Below the pieces are notes generated by a model, which saw nothing but the letters and a program-made list of their open reading frames with translations, did not search any database and was not told the DNA's origin. This document shows, piece by piece, positions 46,612 through 59,725 of a stretch of 64,000 nt of DNA. Position numbers and translations under genes: made by a program. The stretch is from Methanonatronarchaeum sp. AMET-Sl (GTDB lineage: Archaea; Halobacteriota; Methanonatronarchaeia; Methanonatronarchaeales; Methanonatronarchaeaceae), in contig NZ_CP122958.1 in the NCBI RefSeq assembly GCF_029854155.1, forward strand, positions 248,001 to 312,000, read 5' to 3'. Position 1 is the stretch's first letter. The number at the start of each line of letters is the position of its first letter.

Positions 46612-47205
46612 ATGGTAAGTACAACCTTGTCTGGAATGAAGGTTGAAGGTGAATGGAATGACGTTGTTGAAACGAGTAGGGAAGTTTCAAAGGTGCTTGA
46701 AGAGAATGGTTTTGATGAAGAGCTTGATGACTGGAATTATTGGCGTCCTCGGGAAGAAGAGGATTATAGCCGGGATCTAGTTGATAAAACCGCTCAGGTT
46801 TGTTGTACTTCAGAGAATTCTTTGGAGAAAGCGGATAAAAAACCTGGTGAAGAAGCTCGTGATGGATTGAAGAAGGTTAAGAAGGCTATTGAAGACGAAA
46901 GCCCTGAAGGCAACGAAGAACTAAAAGAAGGAGTTAAGAAGTTCTATTTATCAGCGGACACAGTTGCCAGAAAGATGGTTCGTAACTTCGAGAAATTTGT
47001 TTTTAAAAATGTTATCAGTAAAACCAACCCCCAGTTCTTCGACAGTGAACCAATCTCAGCTAACATAAAAAAGAAAAACCGATTAAAAGACAAAATCAAA
47101 GGGAAAAAACGGGAAGAATACGTGATGGAGATAAACGTGAACGACACAGAAGTTAAAGAAAAAGTAATGAACAAAATAGACGAAGGCAAAAACGCAGCAG
47201 GATAA
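46612..47205 (+). CDS. DUF5828-like haloarchaeal protein
   Basis: A 197-residue charged, helical, soluble protein. The starting SGMKVEGEWNDVVE and the later DTVARKMVRNFEKFVFKNVISKTNPQFFDSEPISANI resemble DUF5828, a family I know only from Halobacteria. The similarity is from memory and not certain. Start ATG 46612 with GGTGA ten bases upstream. It is followed after 26 bases by the phosphate transporter, so they may be co-transcribed. Its presence in a methanogen window supports a relationship to haloarchaea or gene exchange with them. Confidence 0.6.
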   Translation: MVSTTLSGMKVEGEWNDVVETSREVSKVLEENGFDEELDDWNYWRPREEEDYSRDLVDKTAQVCCTSENSLEKADKKPGEEARDGLKKVKKAIEDESPEGNEELKEGVKKFYLSADTVARKMVRNFEKFVFKNVISKTNPQFFDSEPISANIKKKNRLKDKIKGKKREEYVMEINVNDTEVKEKVMNKIDEGKNAAG

Positions 47206-47231
47206 ACACCAACCAAATCCACGATTAGTTA

Positions 47232-48179
<948 letters not shown>

Positions 48180-48355
48180 AAAAACCTCAATAAACCACAA
48201 CACAGCCAACAAACACAAAACCACTCCCCCCCAAACAACAACATAAAAAACGGTTCTACCAAACTAAAAACACCAGAAAAAGACCGAAATATCTCACCTT
48301 ATTTAGATGTGGAAAGGTTTTTAGTTTATTTATAACTGATTCTAATGGGATATAC

Positions 48356-49216
48356 ATGGGTTTATTGGATAGAGCCAGTGTTTTACTTCGTTCTTTAAAT
48401 CCCTGGAGCTTTCCATTACTCTATCTTGGTTGGGCCTACCTCTTTTGGATCCCAATCGTCATATCCGGGGAGCATGTATGGAGCTATCCAACAGTACTAC
48501 TATTATTGGTTGGTGGGTTAAGCCCACTACTAAGCGGCCTATTCTTAATGCAAGTAAACTATGGTCGTATCGGTTTCAAAGACTTATACAACCGGTTGGT
48601 TGAGTTTGGAAGAATTAACATTAACTGGTTATTAGTTATCCTGTTTTTCTACCCAGTTTTTAATTTAGTTATGGCTGCCATAGCCGTATTCCTTGGCATA
48701 ACTTCCAGTCCCATAGAGTTCATTAGTAGTCAGCGTTTGTTTAGTCTAACTGGTTTTTCAATGCTATTGGGTTTTGCTTTTTTATTCCCTTTGATAGAAG
48801 AAATTGGGTTACGTGGGTATTGGTTTGATCAACTACAATCACGGTGGAGCGCTTTAACTTCAAGCTTGATTTTAGGTTTGGTTTGGGGTTTGTGGCATAT
48901 ACCTCTTGTTTACATGACGGGGTACTACAGCGATACAACCTTTAACCCAGAGTTGTGGTGGTGGATTCCAAGCATGATTATAACAGCGATCATAGCAACC
49001 TGGATTTACAACAACACAAAAAGAAGCGTACTAGCAGTAGTTGGACTACACTTCATGGGAAACCTAACTGGAGAAACAATGGGTTTCTCACCAGAAATGT
49101 ACCCATTCGCAATAACAGGCACCTTAACAATCGCCATACTCCTCTTAGTGTATTGGGGGCCAGAATCACTACGCAAAAAACAACCAAAACCAACCCCAAA
49201 CTACACCAAAAAATAA
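48356..49216 (+). CDS. CPBP-family intramembrane metalloprotease 2
   Basis: A 286-residue membrane protein with the CPBP catalytic set: EEIGLRG (Glu148/Glu149/Arg153), WGLWHIP (His181) and LHFMGN (His232/Asn236). About eight helices. This is the same family as the 13429 gene but a different subgroup, closer to the bacterial CAAX-protease-like proteins. The ATG follows ATGGGATATAC without a strong Shine-Dalgarno box. Downstream neighbours are unrelated. Role unknown; membrane protein processing is the family's general activity. Confidence 0.85.
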   Translation: MGLLDRASVLLRSLNPWSFPLLYLGWAYLFWIPIVISGEHVWSYPTVLLLLVGGLSPLLSGLFLMQVNYGRIGFKDLYNRLVEFGRININWLLVILFFYPVFNLVMAAIAVFLGITSSPIEFISSQRLFSLTGFSMLLGFAFLFPLIEEIGLRGYWFDQLQSRWSALTSSLILGLVWGLWHIPLVYMTGYYSDTTFNPELWWWIPSMIITAIIATWIYNNTKRSVLAVVGLHFMGNLTGETMGFSPEMYPFAITGTLTIAILLLVYWGPESLRKKQPKPTPNYTKK

Positions 49217-49480
49217 ACCAACACCCCAAAAAAAATTTGAAGACCTGATTTACAGATAAACCAACAAACAAAGAAACAGCCAAAGAAGGTAGAATAGCTC
49301 TTTAAAGGGTTATTAAGTTATTTTTTCTTTGTTTCCTATCGGTCTATTGTTTCTAGGTATTTGAACATCTATTTTTATAATCGAAATAAGTGGTGTGTTG
49401 AGGGGTTGGAGGTTTCTAGTTCTAGGGGGTTTCCTCCAACCATTTTTTTGGTCTGGGGTTTTGACTTCTTTACGGGAATG

Positions 49481-50470
49481 TTATTTTTGGTGTTCGTTTC
49501 TTGCTTGTATGAGGGCTTTTATGTTTTTGGTGGGTGTTCTGGGTGCTATTCCGCAGCCTGGGGCGAGTATGTCGACTCCGTCTTGTAGGCATTTTTTGGC
49601 TTCTTTTTTGACTTGTTGTGGTGTGCCGTCTAGCATGGTTTGGCTGGTTGATATGTTTCCTATTAGGGATGCTCGGCCGTCTATGATTTTTTTGGCTTCT
49701 TGGATGTCGGTTAGTTCTTCTACGCTGATTCCTTGGAATCCGCAGTCGGCTAGGTCATCTATTATTTGTGTTATGTGGCCGCACATATGCATTATTACGT
49801 CGCCTTCTACTTGGTTTGCGAATTCTTTGTAGGTTGGTTTGATTAGGTTTTGGAAGCTGTTGGGATCTACGATGTCGAGGGTTGAATAGCCGGGTACGCA
49901 TACTGCGTCTGCTCCACTATCCAGTACGAGTTGTGCATATTCGATTGAGAGTTTGTTTGCTTGTTCTAGGGTTTGTTCAATGTGTTCCGGGTTGGTTATT
50001 AGGCCTTTTATGTAGTTACTGCTCCCCATCACGTGGGCAGCAAGTTCATCTGGAGCTTCAATCCCAACAATTATAGGCACTTCACCATCAGTTATTTCTT
50101 TAGCCATCTCTGTTGCCTTTAATATCTCAGGTACTCTACCCGCTTCCTCTAAGCTATCTGGTATCCCCATTTCTTCTGGATGGGTGTCAACCGAGGGCTG
50201 AGTGTCCTCACTACCCTCTCTCACTCCACACCCAACCACTTCAGCCAGTACAGTTAGACAATACGGAATACGAACAGCCTCAAGCCCACCAATCTCATGT
50301 CCCGCCATAGCAAGATCAACCATCTTCTTAGCATCGTAGTGGGCGTCTGGCCACCAACTACCAGTTGCCTCCATAAACTCTACAGTACCTGTCTGAGTAA
50401 CAGACAAAGCCGGCACCTTATCCACATCCCGTTGATGTAAAGCATTTTTAAAACGTTCTTTCAAATTCAT
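49481..50470 (-). CDS. Methylcobamide:CoM methyltransferase-like protein (MtaA/MtbA/UroD family)
   Basis: A 329-residue UroD-fold methyltransferase of the type that moves a methyl group from a methylated corrinoid protein to coenzyme M in methylotrophic methanogenesis. The zinc site His228-x-Cys230 (MHMCGH) and Cys306 (PGCGIAPRTP) is intact. The start NLKERFKNALHQRDVDKVPAL and TGSWWPDAHYD are typical. Start ATG 50470. Neither a corrinoid protein (MtxC) nor a substrate-specific MtxB lies nearby, so the substrate (methanol, methylamines, methyl sulfides) is open. A paralogue lies at 55826. Confidence 0.85.
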   Translation of the reverse strand: MNLKERFKNALHQRDVDKVPALSVTQTGTVEFMEATGSWWPDAHYDAKKMVDLAMAGHEIGGLEAVRIPYCLTVLAEVVGCGVREGSEDTQPSVDTHPEEMGIPDSLEEAGRVPEILKATEMAKEITDGEVPIIVGIEAPDELAAHVMGSSNYIKGLITNPEHIEQTLEQANKLSIEYAQLVLDSGADAVCVPGYSTLDIVDPNSFQNLIKPTYKEFANQVEGDVIMHMCGHITQIIDDLADCGFQGISVEELTDIQEAKKIIDGRASLIGNISTSQTMLDGTPQQVKKEAKKCLQDGVDILAPGCGIAPRTPTKNIKALIQARNEHQK

Positions 50471-50678
50471 AACAAAATAGATATATAGGGAAACCAACAC
50501 TTAAGAACATCCCCCACATATTGGGGCTTTAAATTTGGTTATCCGGTTTGTGGGTAGTGGTTTGGTTCGTGACCTCTTACTATTTAGAGGGATAGTGGTT
50601 TTTTTGGGTTTGTTTTGGGATAATTGATATGTTGGTTTAGGTTGTATTTTTTGTTTGAGTTGTTTTTTGTTATTTGAG

Positions 50679-51902
<1,224 letters not shown>

Positions 51903-51938
51903 AAAACCCATGGATAACTATAGGTAGAGGTAGTTTTT

Positions 51939-52133
51939 TTGCCCCTTAATTTAACCCCATTCCAGATAGGTGGTCTAATTTTATTGTTATTCGGTTTTCT
52001 AGCCCTTGGAATCCCATACCTATTTCTAGTTGATATACAGAGTTTTTGGGGGCCCTACCTCTATTGGACTCTGCTAACAACCATAACCATCCTCTTAGGT
52101 TGGTTTTACGTTTCTAGGTGGGGTGGTGGTTAA
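51939..52133 (+). CDS. DUF3311 small membrane protein
   Basis: A 64-residue two-helix protein (GGLILLLFGFLALGIPYLF and YWTLLTTITILLGWFYV). It matches DUF3311, which is found directly before solute:sodium symporter genes and may be an accessory subunit. The TTG start at 51939 has GAGGTAG six bases upstream. Its stop overlaps the symporter ATG (TAATG), showing tight translational coupling. Confidence 0.75.
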   Translation: MPLNLTPFQIGGLILLLFGFLALGIPYLFLVDIQSFWGPYLYWTLLTTITILLGWFYVSRWGGG

Positions 52134-53620
52134 TGGAGCCTTTCTATCTTTATTTAGCGATGGCGGTCTGGCTGGCCATCATCATCGGTGTTTCGGAGTA
52201 CAGCCGCCATCACCTAGGGTCTGGGGTTGCTGAGTTTGTTTTAGCCGGCCGTGACCTAGGAGGTTTTGTTTCAGCTATGACCTATAGTGCAACAACCTTC
52301 AGTTCCTTCATGATGGTTGGTTTGGTCGGCCTCACCTACTCAACAGGGGTGGGTGCTGTAGGTTTCGAGATGACCTACATCATCTTCACCATCCTCTTAT
52401 TAATTATCTTCGCCCCCAAGTTCTGGAGTGCAAGCCAGGTGTTCGGCACCATCACTCCCCCGGAACTATTGTCAGAGAGATATAGCTATCGAACCGGAGT
52501 GGTCAGCGCAATTATTTGTCTAGTGATGTTGATTCCATATATGTCGATCCAGATGATGGGGGTCGGATTCCTGTTAGAGGGGATGACCAGTGGCGCAATA
52601 CCCTACATGCATGGAGTCTACATCGTCGCCCTACTCAGCATCGCAGTAACAATCTGGGCTGGAATGCGTTCAGTAGCACTAACCGACGCAATACAAGCCA
52701 TCATAATGCTACTATCAGCCCTAATACTACTATTCTACATATTCTACGTTTTCTTCGGCTCAACAACAGGCTTCATAAACACAATCACAACAGAAAACCC
52801 AGAACTATTAGGAATCACCTGGGACATCCACATGTTTGTTGGCATGACCCTACCATGGGCATTTTTCGCCCTAACAAACCCACAAGTCTCCCAGAGAATG
52901 TACGTATCAAGAGACATAACAAGCCTTAAAAAAATGATCATCTACTTCGCAATATTCGGCCTAATCTACACAATAATCTCAACACTACTCGGCCTATCAG
53001 CAGCCACCCTCAGACCCGGACTCCCAGACCCCGACAACGCAATGCCAACCCTACTAACCATGGTACCAGAACCACTAGCCCTACTAGTATTCCTAGGAAT
53101 CTTCGCCGCCTCAGTCTCAACACTCGGCTCCGTACTACTAACACTCAGCTCAATCGGAAGCCGCGACCTAATAAAACCAACCAAAAAACTCAACAACAAA
53201 AAAGAAATACTATCAAACAAAGGCCTAATCCTCCTCCTAGTAGGAGCATGCATAATCTTCTCCAGCCAACGACTAGACCTAATCGCCGCACTAGCAAGCG
53301 CCGCATCCGCAGGCCTCCTAGTAATGGCACCAACAATAATCGGCGGATTCTACTGGAAAAAACCAAACAGCACAGCAGCAACAACAAGCATGGCCATCCC
53401 AGCCATAATAGTAATAACACTATACACAACCGGCATACAACCACTAAACTGGTGGCCAGCAGTATGGGGATTAATAACCTCCACCACACTATACATAACC
53501 ATAACACTAATCACCAAACCAAGCAAAAACGGAAAAAAATTCATAAACAAAATAAACAACGAAACAAAAAAACAAGGATTCAAACCCCAAAAACAAACCC
53601 AAAAACAAAACCAAAAATAA
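52133..53620 (+). CDS. Solute:sodium symporter (SSS family)
   Basis: A 495-residue permease with about 13 helices. The N-terminal SRHHLGSGVAEFVLAGRDLGGF and YSATTFSSFMMVGLVGLTYSTG are characteristic of SSS transporters, as is the WDIHMFVGMTLPWAFFALTNPQVSQR region. It may import an organic acid, osmolyte or amino acid with Na+; the substrate cannot be deduced. It overlaps the DUF3311 gene by one base. The gene is ordinary in its 5' half and A/C-rich in the 3' half, giving the Lys/Gln/Asn-rich tail KQTQKQNQK. Confidence 0.9.
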   Translation: MEPFYLYLAMAVWLAIIIGVSEYSRHHLGSGVAEFVLAGRDLGGFVSAMTYSATTFSSFMMVGLVGLTYSTGVGAVGFEMTYIIFTILLLIIFAPKFWSASQVFGTITPPELLSERYSYRTGVVSAIICLVMLIPYMSIQMMGVGFLLEGMTSGAIPYMHGVYIVALLSIAVTIWAGMRSVALTDAIQAIIMLLSALILLFYIFYVFFGSTTGFINTITTENPELLGITWDIHMFVGMTLPWAFFALTNPQVSQRMYVSRDITSLKKMIIYFAIFGLIYTIISTLLGLSAATLRPGLPDPDNAMPTLLTMVPEPLALLVFLGIFAASVSTLGSVLLTLSSIGSRDLIKPTKKLNNKKEILSNKGLILLLVGACIIFSSQRLDLIAALASAASAGLLVMAPTIIGGFYWKKPNSTAATTSMAIPAIIVITLYTTGIQPLNWWPAVWGLITSTTLYITITLITKPSKNGKKFINKINNETKKQGFKPQKQTQKQNQK

Positions 53621-53634
53621 GAGAGGTCTTTAAT

Positions 53635-53829
53635 ATGGAATGTCCTGAATGTGAATCTAGAATGAAAGTAATACGTAAAAGATTGCCAAACTCAATTCCC
53701 TCACTCGCCAAACCCTTCATCGGTTTTACAGAAAAAAAGATATCAAAAGAGATTATGGAGAAATACAACCGAATAGTCCTCTATATATGTATCAATTGCG
53801 GCGAAGTTAAAGGAAAACTTAAAAAATAA
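53635..53829 (+). CDS. Small zinc-ribbon protein
   Basis: A 64-residue protein with CPEC near the start (Cys3/Cys6) and CINC near the C-terminus (Cys50/Cys53 region), the four ligands for one zinc. The middle is amphipathic (GFTEKKISKEIMEKYN). GAGGT precedes the ATG. It starts 14 bases after the symporter stop and may be on the same transcript. Function unknown; zinc ribbons of this size often bind nucleic acid or act as subunits. Confidence 0.7.
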   Translation: MECPECESRMKVIRKRLPNSIPSLAKPFIGFTEKKISKEIMEKYNRIVLYICINCGEVKGKLKK

Positions 53830-53840
53830 CTATTTATCAC

Positions 53841-54086
53841 TTACTCAGTGTAGATTGCATGAAGATATAACAACGTCAATACAGAGAGGCTTGCTATAAA
53901 ACCTATCGCCATCAAATGAAACATAGGTGACCCCAAAACCTGAACTAAAAAACCAGGTACGTTGGCCCAGGGAACCAAACCAGAAAGATAATTACCCAAA
54001 TAATAAGAAACGCTCGCTATCGCTCCACCCAACACACCAAGACCAACAACAACCCCAGCCAAAACCGCCTTCTGCTCAAACTTCAT
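53841..54086 (-). CDS. Small membrane protein, two or three helices
   Basis: An 81-residue hypothetical protein. The helices are approximately VLAGVVVGLGVLGGAIASVSYY, then VPGFLVQVLG and MFHLMAIGFIASLSVLTLLYLH. Start ATG 54086. It converges with the zinc-ribbon gene, with only 11 bases between their stops. No family recognised. Confidence 0.6.
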   Translation of the reverse strand: MKFEQKAVLAGVVVGLGVLGGAIASVSYYLGNYLSGLVPWANVPGFLVQVLGSPMFHLMAIGFIASLSVLTLLYLHAIYTE

Positions 54087-54454
54087 TAAAAAAACAATTA
54101 AATTCAAAACCTTTTAACTCTTAGGTACCAAAACCCAACAAAAAACCGATTATAGATAAAAAAACCCTACAGCAACCAAGGAAATAGAGATACTTAGATG
54201 TATCTTTTTTGAAAAACCGATGAGCAATATAAAAATAAAAAACCATATTCTACGCATTAAGAATATTCCTCACAGGTCTATATAGAGGTATGTGGCAGAG
54301 AGTTTTAAGATACCAGCTGTAAGTTTTCTATTCTCTATAAGGTCTATTGAGAGGATGATAGAATAGGGTTGATTTAAATGTTTTAGAATGGTTTTTTCTG
54401 GTTTTTCTATTTACTTAAATTTCATTGAGTCTTTTCATGAATTCGTTTATTAAG
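54087..54454. other. Intergenic region, no gene seen
   Basis: About 370 AT-rich bases separating the small membrane gene from the PIN-domain gene. I see TATA-like sequences but no hairpin or frame that I would defend. Confidence 0.6.
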
Positions 54455-54922
54455 TCATGGCTTATATAAAAACCATAATCTGGAAGTGACATTATCATCT
54501 TTTTCTTCATCTTCCTTTTCGATTAGGCCTTCCTTCACGCTCTCCAAGATTACTCCTAAGGTACCAATATGTTTAACTCCGATGGTTTCCGCAGCTTTGA
54601 CAGCTACTGAATCATCAATACAGACAATCTCTTCCCTGTATTTTGCAAGAATAATGGTTGAAGAATCAGCTTCACTCAGTTGGGGAAACGAACCGATAAG
54701 GTTTTCACATTTTGATGTTTGTTTTTCAGTTAGTTTTTTTACCTTTATCCATCCTTCTTTCTCTGCTCTTTCTACAGCTCCTACATACTGAAAACCGAGT
54801 TTCTTACCTCTAAGAACTTCATAAAAAACGAGATATGGAACAAAAACATCATTGAATAGTTCTTTAAGTAGACATAGATTGTTCAAGTTAGATAGATATA
54901 TCAAGGGGATGGAGTTTAATAT
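54455..54922 (-). pseudogene. PIN-domain toxin (DUF3368), start codon lost
   Basis: The frame encodes a PIN-like nuclease of DUF3368. Upstream of the first canonical start (TTG 54904) it continues as ILNSIPLIYLSNLNNL, the family's conserved N-terminus ('VxNxSPLIYLxxL'), but the codon expected to start it is ATA at 54920-54922. From there it is 155 residues. Acidic residues at FYEVLRGKK, LSEADSSTI and CIDDSVA fit the PIN active site. It follows the broken antitoxin by two bases. Translation from TTG 54904 would lack the first strand and the catalytic N/D position, so the toxin is probably inactive. Confidence 0.7.
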
Positions 54923-54924
54923 GG

Positions 54925-55228
54925 TTAATCGATTAGCTCCAAGCTCTTGCGTAGGTCTTTGGAAGAGTATGGAATTGGAATTTCTTTTCGTTTCATAATC
55001 TCCATTATTTCCCAGATTGGAACTTCAGCAAGTTCTGCTGCTTTAGAAATAGATATTTTTTTTATCTCTAAGTTGTTTTATCGCTTTTTCAAGTCTGTAT
55101 TGTTTGGATCCTTTATCTAGTAGTCGTCTAATGGCTTCAGACCTATCGATCTGCATATCATCTTCTACCTCTTCAATTTTGGAAAGCAGTTCATCATCCA
55201 CCCGAATTGCAATCTGAACTTTTGCCAT
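54925..55228 (-). pseudogene. UPF0175/ribbon-helix-helix antitoxin, frameshifted
   Basis: From ATG 55228 the protein starts MAKVQIAIRVDDELLSKIEEVE, a ribbon-helix-helix DNA-binding domain, and ends early at 55043 after RDKKNIYF. In the next frame the sequence continues ISISKAAELAEVPIWEIMEIMKRKEIPIPYSSKDL up to the stop at 54925, which is the UPF0175 C-terminal half. The join falls in an eight-A run (55056-55063); seven As would restore one frame. A homopolymer indel, either a real mutation or a sequencing error, therefore split the antitoxin of a VapBC-like module. Confidence 0.75.
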
Positions 55229-55825
55229 ATTATCAATCCATCTTTAACTCCTTACTTCAAATCAAGAAATCCAAACCATATATTTGTTACCATCGTAACT
55301 TATAGTAACGAAGTACTTTTTAAAGTGAATTTATAAAACAGTCGACATCCCTCCAATGCAGCATGACATTGTAGTCAATGAAAATTGGCACAGATATATT
55401 GAATTACCTATATGACTATCATTAGGAGGTGAATGCCAGTGACATCCTCCTATCCCTAAAGAGAAGTAGGTCTTACCCTTGAGTTAAGATAAGATGCCCC
55501 CAATAAAACACAGAGATCTCCTAATTAAGAGAACAAGATATTCAACTTCTCTCAAAGAAACTAAACCAAAAATAGATAGAATAAACACAAATGGGAGAAG
55601 GGTCTAAAGGTCTTTAAGGGCTTTAAATCCTTGATAGAGCACCTTTCAATATATTTAGATAGTTATCTAGAGGCTTTTTTAAGGTGTTGTTTTTGGTGTG
55701 GTTGTTTTTGGTTTACTCGGTTTTGTAGGTTAGGTATCTGATTGGGGTTTTTTTGGTTTTGGGGTTGTTTGTTTTTTGCTTAGTTTTATATGGGTTTGTT
55801 GTTGATTTATTGTTGGGTGTTTTTG
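55229..55825. other. 600-bp intergenic region with an IS-end-like hairpin
   Basis: No gene. TAGGAGG (55423-55429) pairs with CCTCCTA (55446-55452) around a 16-base loop, and the adjoining GTGACATCCTCC resembles the ends of IS200/IS605 elements. From ~55680 the plus strand is almost pure G/T into the methyltransferase gene. Confidence 0.5.
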
Positions 55826-56830
55826 TTGTCTGGTATTGGTTTTAGGGAGCGGTTTTTTCGGGTGCTTGATTTGAGAGAGGTTGATAGGGTTCCTTGTGTG
55901 ATGCCTTTGCAGACTGGGGTTTTGGATTTGATGGAGTTGGTTGGTTGTTTTTGGCCTGAGGCTCATCGTAGTTCTTGGTCGATGAGTGTTTTGGGTATGG
56001 CTGGTTATCGTTTTGGTGGGATTGAGAGTGTTAGGCTTCCTTTTGATATGAATGTTGTTTGTGAGTCGTTGGGTTGTGGTTTGAAGTATCCAGATAATCT
56101 TTCTCAACCGGTTATTGTTGATAACCCGATCAGTGGTTTGGATGGGGTTGGTGGGTTGGAGCCGGATCTGGATAGGGGTCGGGTTAGGGTGGTTGGTGAG
56201 GCTGTCCGGCTTGTTAGTGGTTCTGTTGGTGATCGGGTTCCGGTTTTAGCTGCAGTTTCAGGTCCTTTTTATGTTGCCGGCCAGGTCAGAGGGATGGAGA
56301 GCTGGCTACTCGATGTCTATAAAGAACGTGATGGCGTAAGAGAGTTATTGGACATCTGTCTTAGAGCTTGTAAGAGCTATACAAGTTATCTGGAGAGTTG
56401 TGGTGCTGACGCAATAACTGTTTTAGGAGTGTCAACCGACCTAATCAGCCCTGATATGTATCGGAGATATGCAGCTCCATACCAAAAAGAATTGATTGAG
56501 GGGTTGGATAGGAGTGTTTTACATATCTGTGGTGACACAACCCCAGTTTTTGAAGATATGGTTGGGTTGGGTGCAGATGGTTTAAGTGTTGACTCATGTG
56601 TTTCATTAAAAAAATTTAAGGAAATAGCTAGGGATAGGTGTGCTGTTTTCGGAAATGTACCACCTGTAGACACATTACTATTCGGAAATAAAGAAAAAGT
56701 GGTTAAAGAATCTAAACGCTCTATCGACGAAGGCTGCGATGTTTTGTGCTCCGGCTGTGGCTTACCATCACAAACACCCTTAGAAAACATAAGAGCAATG
56801 GTTGAAACCGCCAAAACCTACCAACCCTAA
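55826..56830 (+). CDS. Methylcobamide:CoM methyltransferase-like protein, paralogue 2
   Basis: A 334-residue UroD-fold protein similar to the 50470 gene throughout. The zinc site is His233-x-Cys235 (LHICGDTTP) and Cys311 (SGCGLPSQTPLENI). The start is TTG 55826, six bases after GGGTG; upstream in-frame codons belong to a hydrophobic, G/T-driven stretch with no homology. FRERFFRVLDLREVDRVP aligns with the partner's N-terminus, and GCFWPEAH with GSWWPDAH. The gene shows the window's clearest composition gradient. Substrate unknown; no corrinoid protein is nearby. Confidence 0.85.
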   Translation: MSGIGFRERFFRVLDLREVDRVPCVMPLQTGVLDLMELVGCFWPEAHRSSWSMSVLGMAGYRFGGIESVRLPFDMNVVCESLGCGLKYPDNLSQPVIVDNPISGLDGVGGLEPDLDRGRVRVVGEAVRLVSGSVGDRVPVLAAVSGPFYVAGQVRGMESWLLDVYKERDGVRELLDICLRACKSYTSYLESCGADAITVLGVSTDLISPDMYRRYAAPYQKELIEGLDRSVLHICGDTTPVFEDMVGLGADGLSVDSCVSLKKFKEIARDRCAVFGNVPPVDTLLFGNKEKVVKESKRSIDEGCDVLCSGCGLPSQTPLENIRAMVETAKTYQP

Positions 56831-57317
56831 CCCCCCTCTAACCAAAAGAAAAAAATATCTTAACTCCTTGTCGAAGTAAATCCTTGAGGTTTCTTTTATG
56901 TTTGGGTTTGGGTGGTTGTTTTTGTTATTTTTGTTGTTTTTTTGTTTTTGGGAAGGAAAATAGTTATATAGGTGGGTTGTTAATTGGTTGTTGGTTTGTT
57001 TTTTGCTGTTATTTTTGGTTGGTTTTTTCCGTAAATTCACTATTGGTTTTGTTTTTGTATATATTTGTTGTTGTTTTTGTGGTGTTGGGTAGTTTTTTGA
57101 CGTTGTTTGGTATTTATTTTGAGGTTAAACTGTGTTACTTACTGGGTGAAACCGAAAAGTATTTAAGTGAAGCCATCAACAACATGGTTGCAAGCAAACT
57201 GAGTAAGCGAAGTCAATACAAATTCAAGTTAAATATATTGATGCCAAGATTCGTTAAGACCCCAGAAGGGTCGATATAATTAGCATTCTAACGGTAATTA
57301 GCTAAAAAATTAATTTA
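56831..57317. other. Intergenic region upstream of TFB
   Basis: The plus strand is G/T-rich around 56890-57100 and then ordinary. A 131-codon frame (56884-57279) is open but low-complexity in its first half and has no ribosome-binding site. The part at 57120-57280 (YLSEAINNMVASKLSKRSQYKFKLNILMPRF) looks more protein-like, but I recognise nothing. A direct TAATTAGC repeat lies at 57278-57304. Confidence 0.45.
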
Positions 57318-58322
<1,005 letters not shown>

Positions 58323-58375
58323 ACAACAAAAACCAGCTCCACCACACCTCCTCCCCTCCCCTCCTCTCTCACTAA

Positions 58376-58423
58376 TTTTTATCTAATATTTTTTATCTAA
58401 TATTTTTTATCTAATAGTTTTTC
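58376..58423. repeat. Triple tandem repeat ATCTAATATTTTTT after TFB
   Basis: Three copies of a 14-base T-rich unit follow a C/T-rich tract 50 bases after the TFB stop. Repeated U-runs in RNA are the archaeal termination signal, so this may be a reinforced terminator. The rest of the gap to 58680 is AT-rich then G/T-rich without a gene. Confidence 0.7.
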
Positions 58424-58680
58424 CAAACTAATTTCTATAGACCATTTTATCACTAATTCAAGTTCTAAATGGGGATATTAACCAAAAAAAACTATTTAAT
58501 AAGTTATTATTTTCAAACAGATCGATATTGATTATCTCTATGTTTTTTATAGACCTCTAAAATATCTAAAAAAAGTTTATAGGGTATAGAAGGTTTATTG
58601 ACCGAGGGGTTCGGTGGTTTGAAAAAAATGGGGTTGTTTAGTGGTTTTTTATTTTTGTTTTGTTGTTCTTTGTTTTTTTA

Positions 58681-58932
58681 TCACCTATAGGGGTTGTAGT
58701 TGGTTTGGTTAGTTGGGTTGTGGTAGTTTTGGTTTTGGGTTGGGTCTAGTTTTTCTTTTTGGCATTCTTCGATTTCTGTTATTGTGTCTTCATATTCTAT
58801 TGTGTTTTGTTTGTTTTCTTCGCATAGTTCGCATGCTTGGTCTGTGATTATGCATCCGCCGGTCATGCAGGTTTCGCATCTTTTCACTCTACATTTATTG
58901 CAGTCTGGGGTTGTTTGTTTTGGTGACTTCAT
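58681..58932 (-). CDS. Cysteine-rich small protein
   Basis: An 83-residue protein with three CxxC pairs (Cys11/14, Cys19/22, Cys34/37) plus Cys27 and a later cysteine. It probably binds one or two zinc ions or an iron-sulfur cluster. The start is the ATG at 58932, eight bases after AGGTGA; the in-frame GTG 58944 overlaps that box. The tail is Asn/Gln/Tyr-rich (NQNYHNPTNQTNYNPYR), again from A/C-rich codons. No family recognised. Confidence 0.65.
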   Translation of the reverse strand: MKSPKQTTPDCNKCRVKRCETCMTGGCIITDQACELCEENKQNTIEYEDTITEIEECQKEKLDPTQNQNYHNPTNQTNYNPYR

Positions 58933-59291
58933 TCCATTATTCACCTATATGGTCTGATTATGCACCATATTGTACAACTTATACTATAAATCTTTTGAAC
59001 AAACATGATATTTGAAACCCTTAAAACAAACATAACCTGCCATAAACTACTAAAAACTATTAAAAAAGGTTAATAAAATTTATTTAACGTCACCACAACC
59101 TACCTAATCTACAGATATTAAGTATAAAAAATACATAAAACACTCAACAAAAACCCTAAAAAATAAATAATAAAACTAGTTACCCCAAAAAATTATTATT
59201 TAGTTTTTGAAAAAAAGGTTTTGTTGGGTTTAAATTAAATCAGGGTTAACCATTTTTTGGTAGAAAAAGGGGAGATGGGTGATGTTTGGTG
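58933..59291. other. Intergenic region, no gene seen
   Basis: AT- and A/C-rich DNA between the cysteine-rich gene and the cupin gene. It contains the divergent-looking leader of the former and a T-rich tail of the latter. Nothing further is supported. Confidence 0.6.
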
Positions 59292-59624
<333 letters not shown>

Positions 59625-59725
59625 CTGGACCACAAACAAAGTAGGTATATCATGGCCGAACAAAAAATATTTTGGGTTGGTTTAGGGAAAGATGTATCTT
59701 TGTTGGATTACAAAGTTTTTTTACT

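Noticed and set aside
56884..57279. 131-codon frame before TFB
   Set aside because: No ribosome-binding site, and the first half is a by-product of a G/T-rich stretch (Phe/Val/Leu/Cys). The second half may be real, but I recognise nothing.
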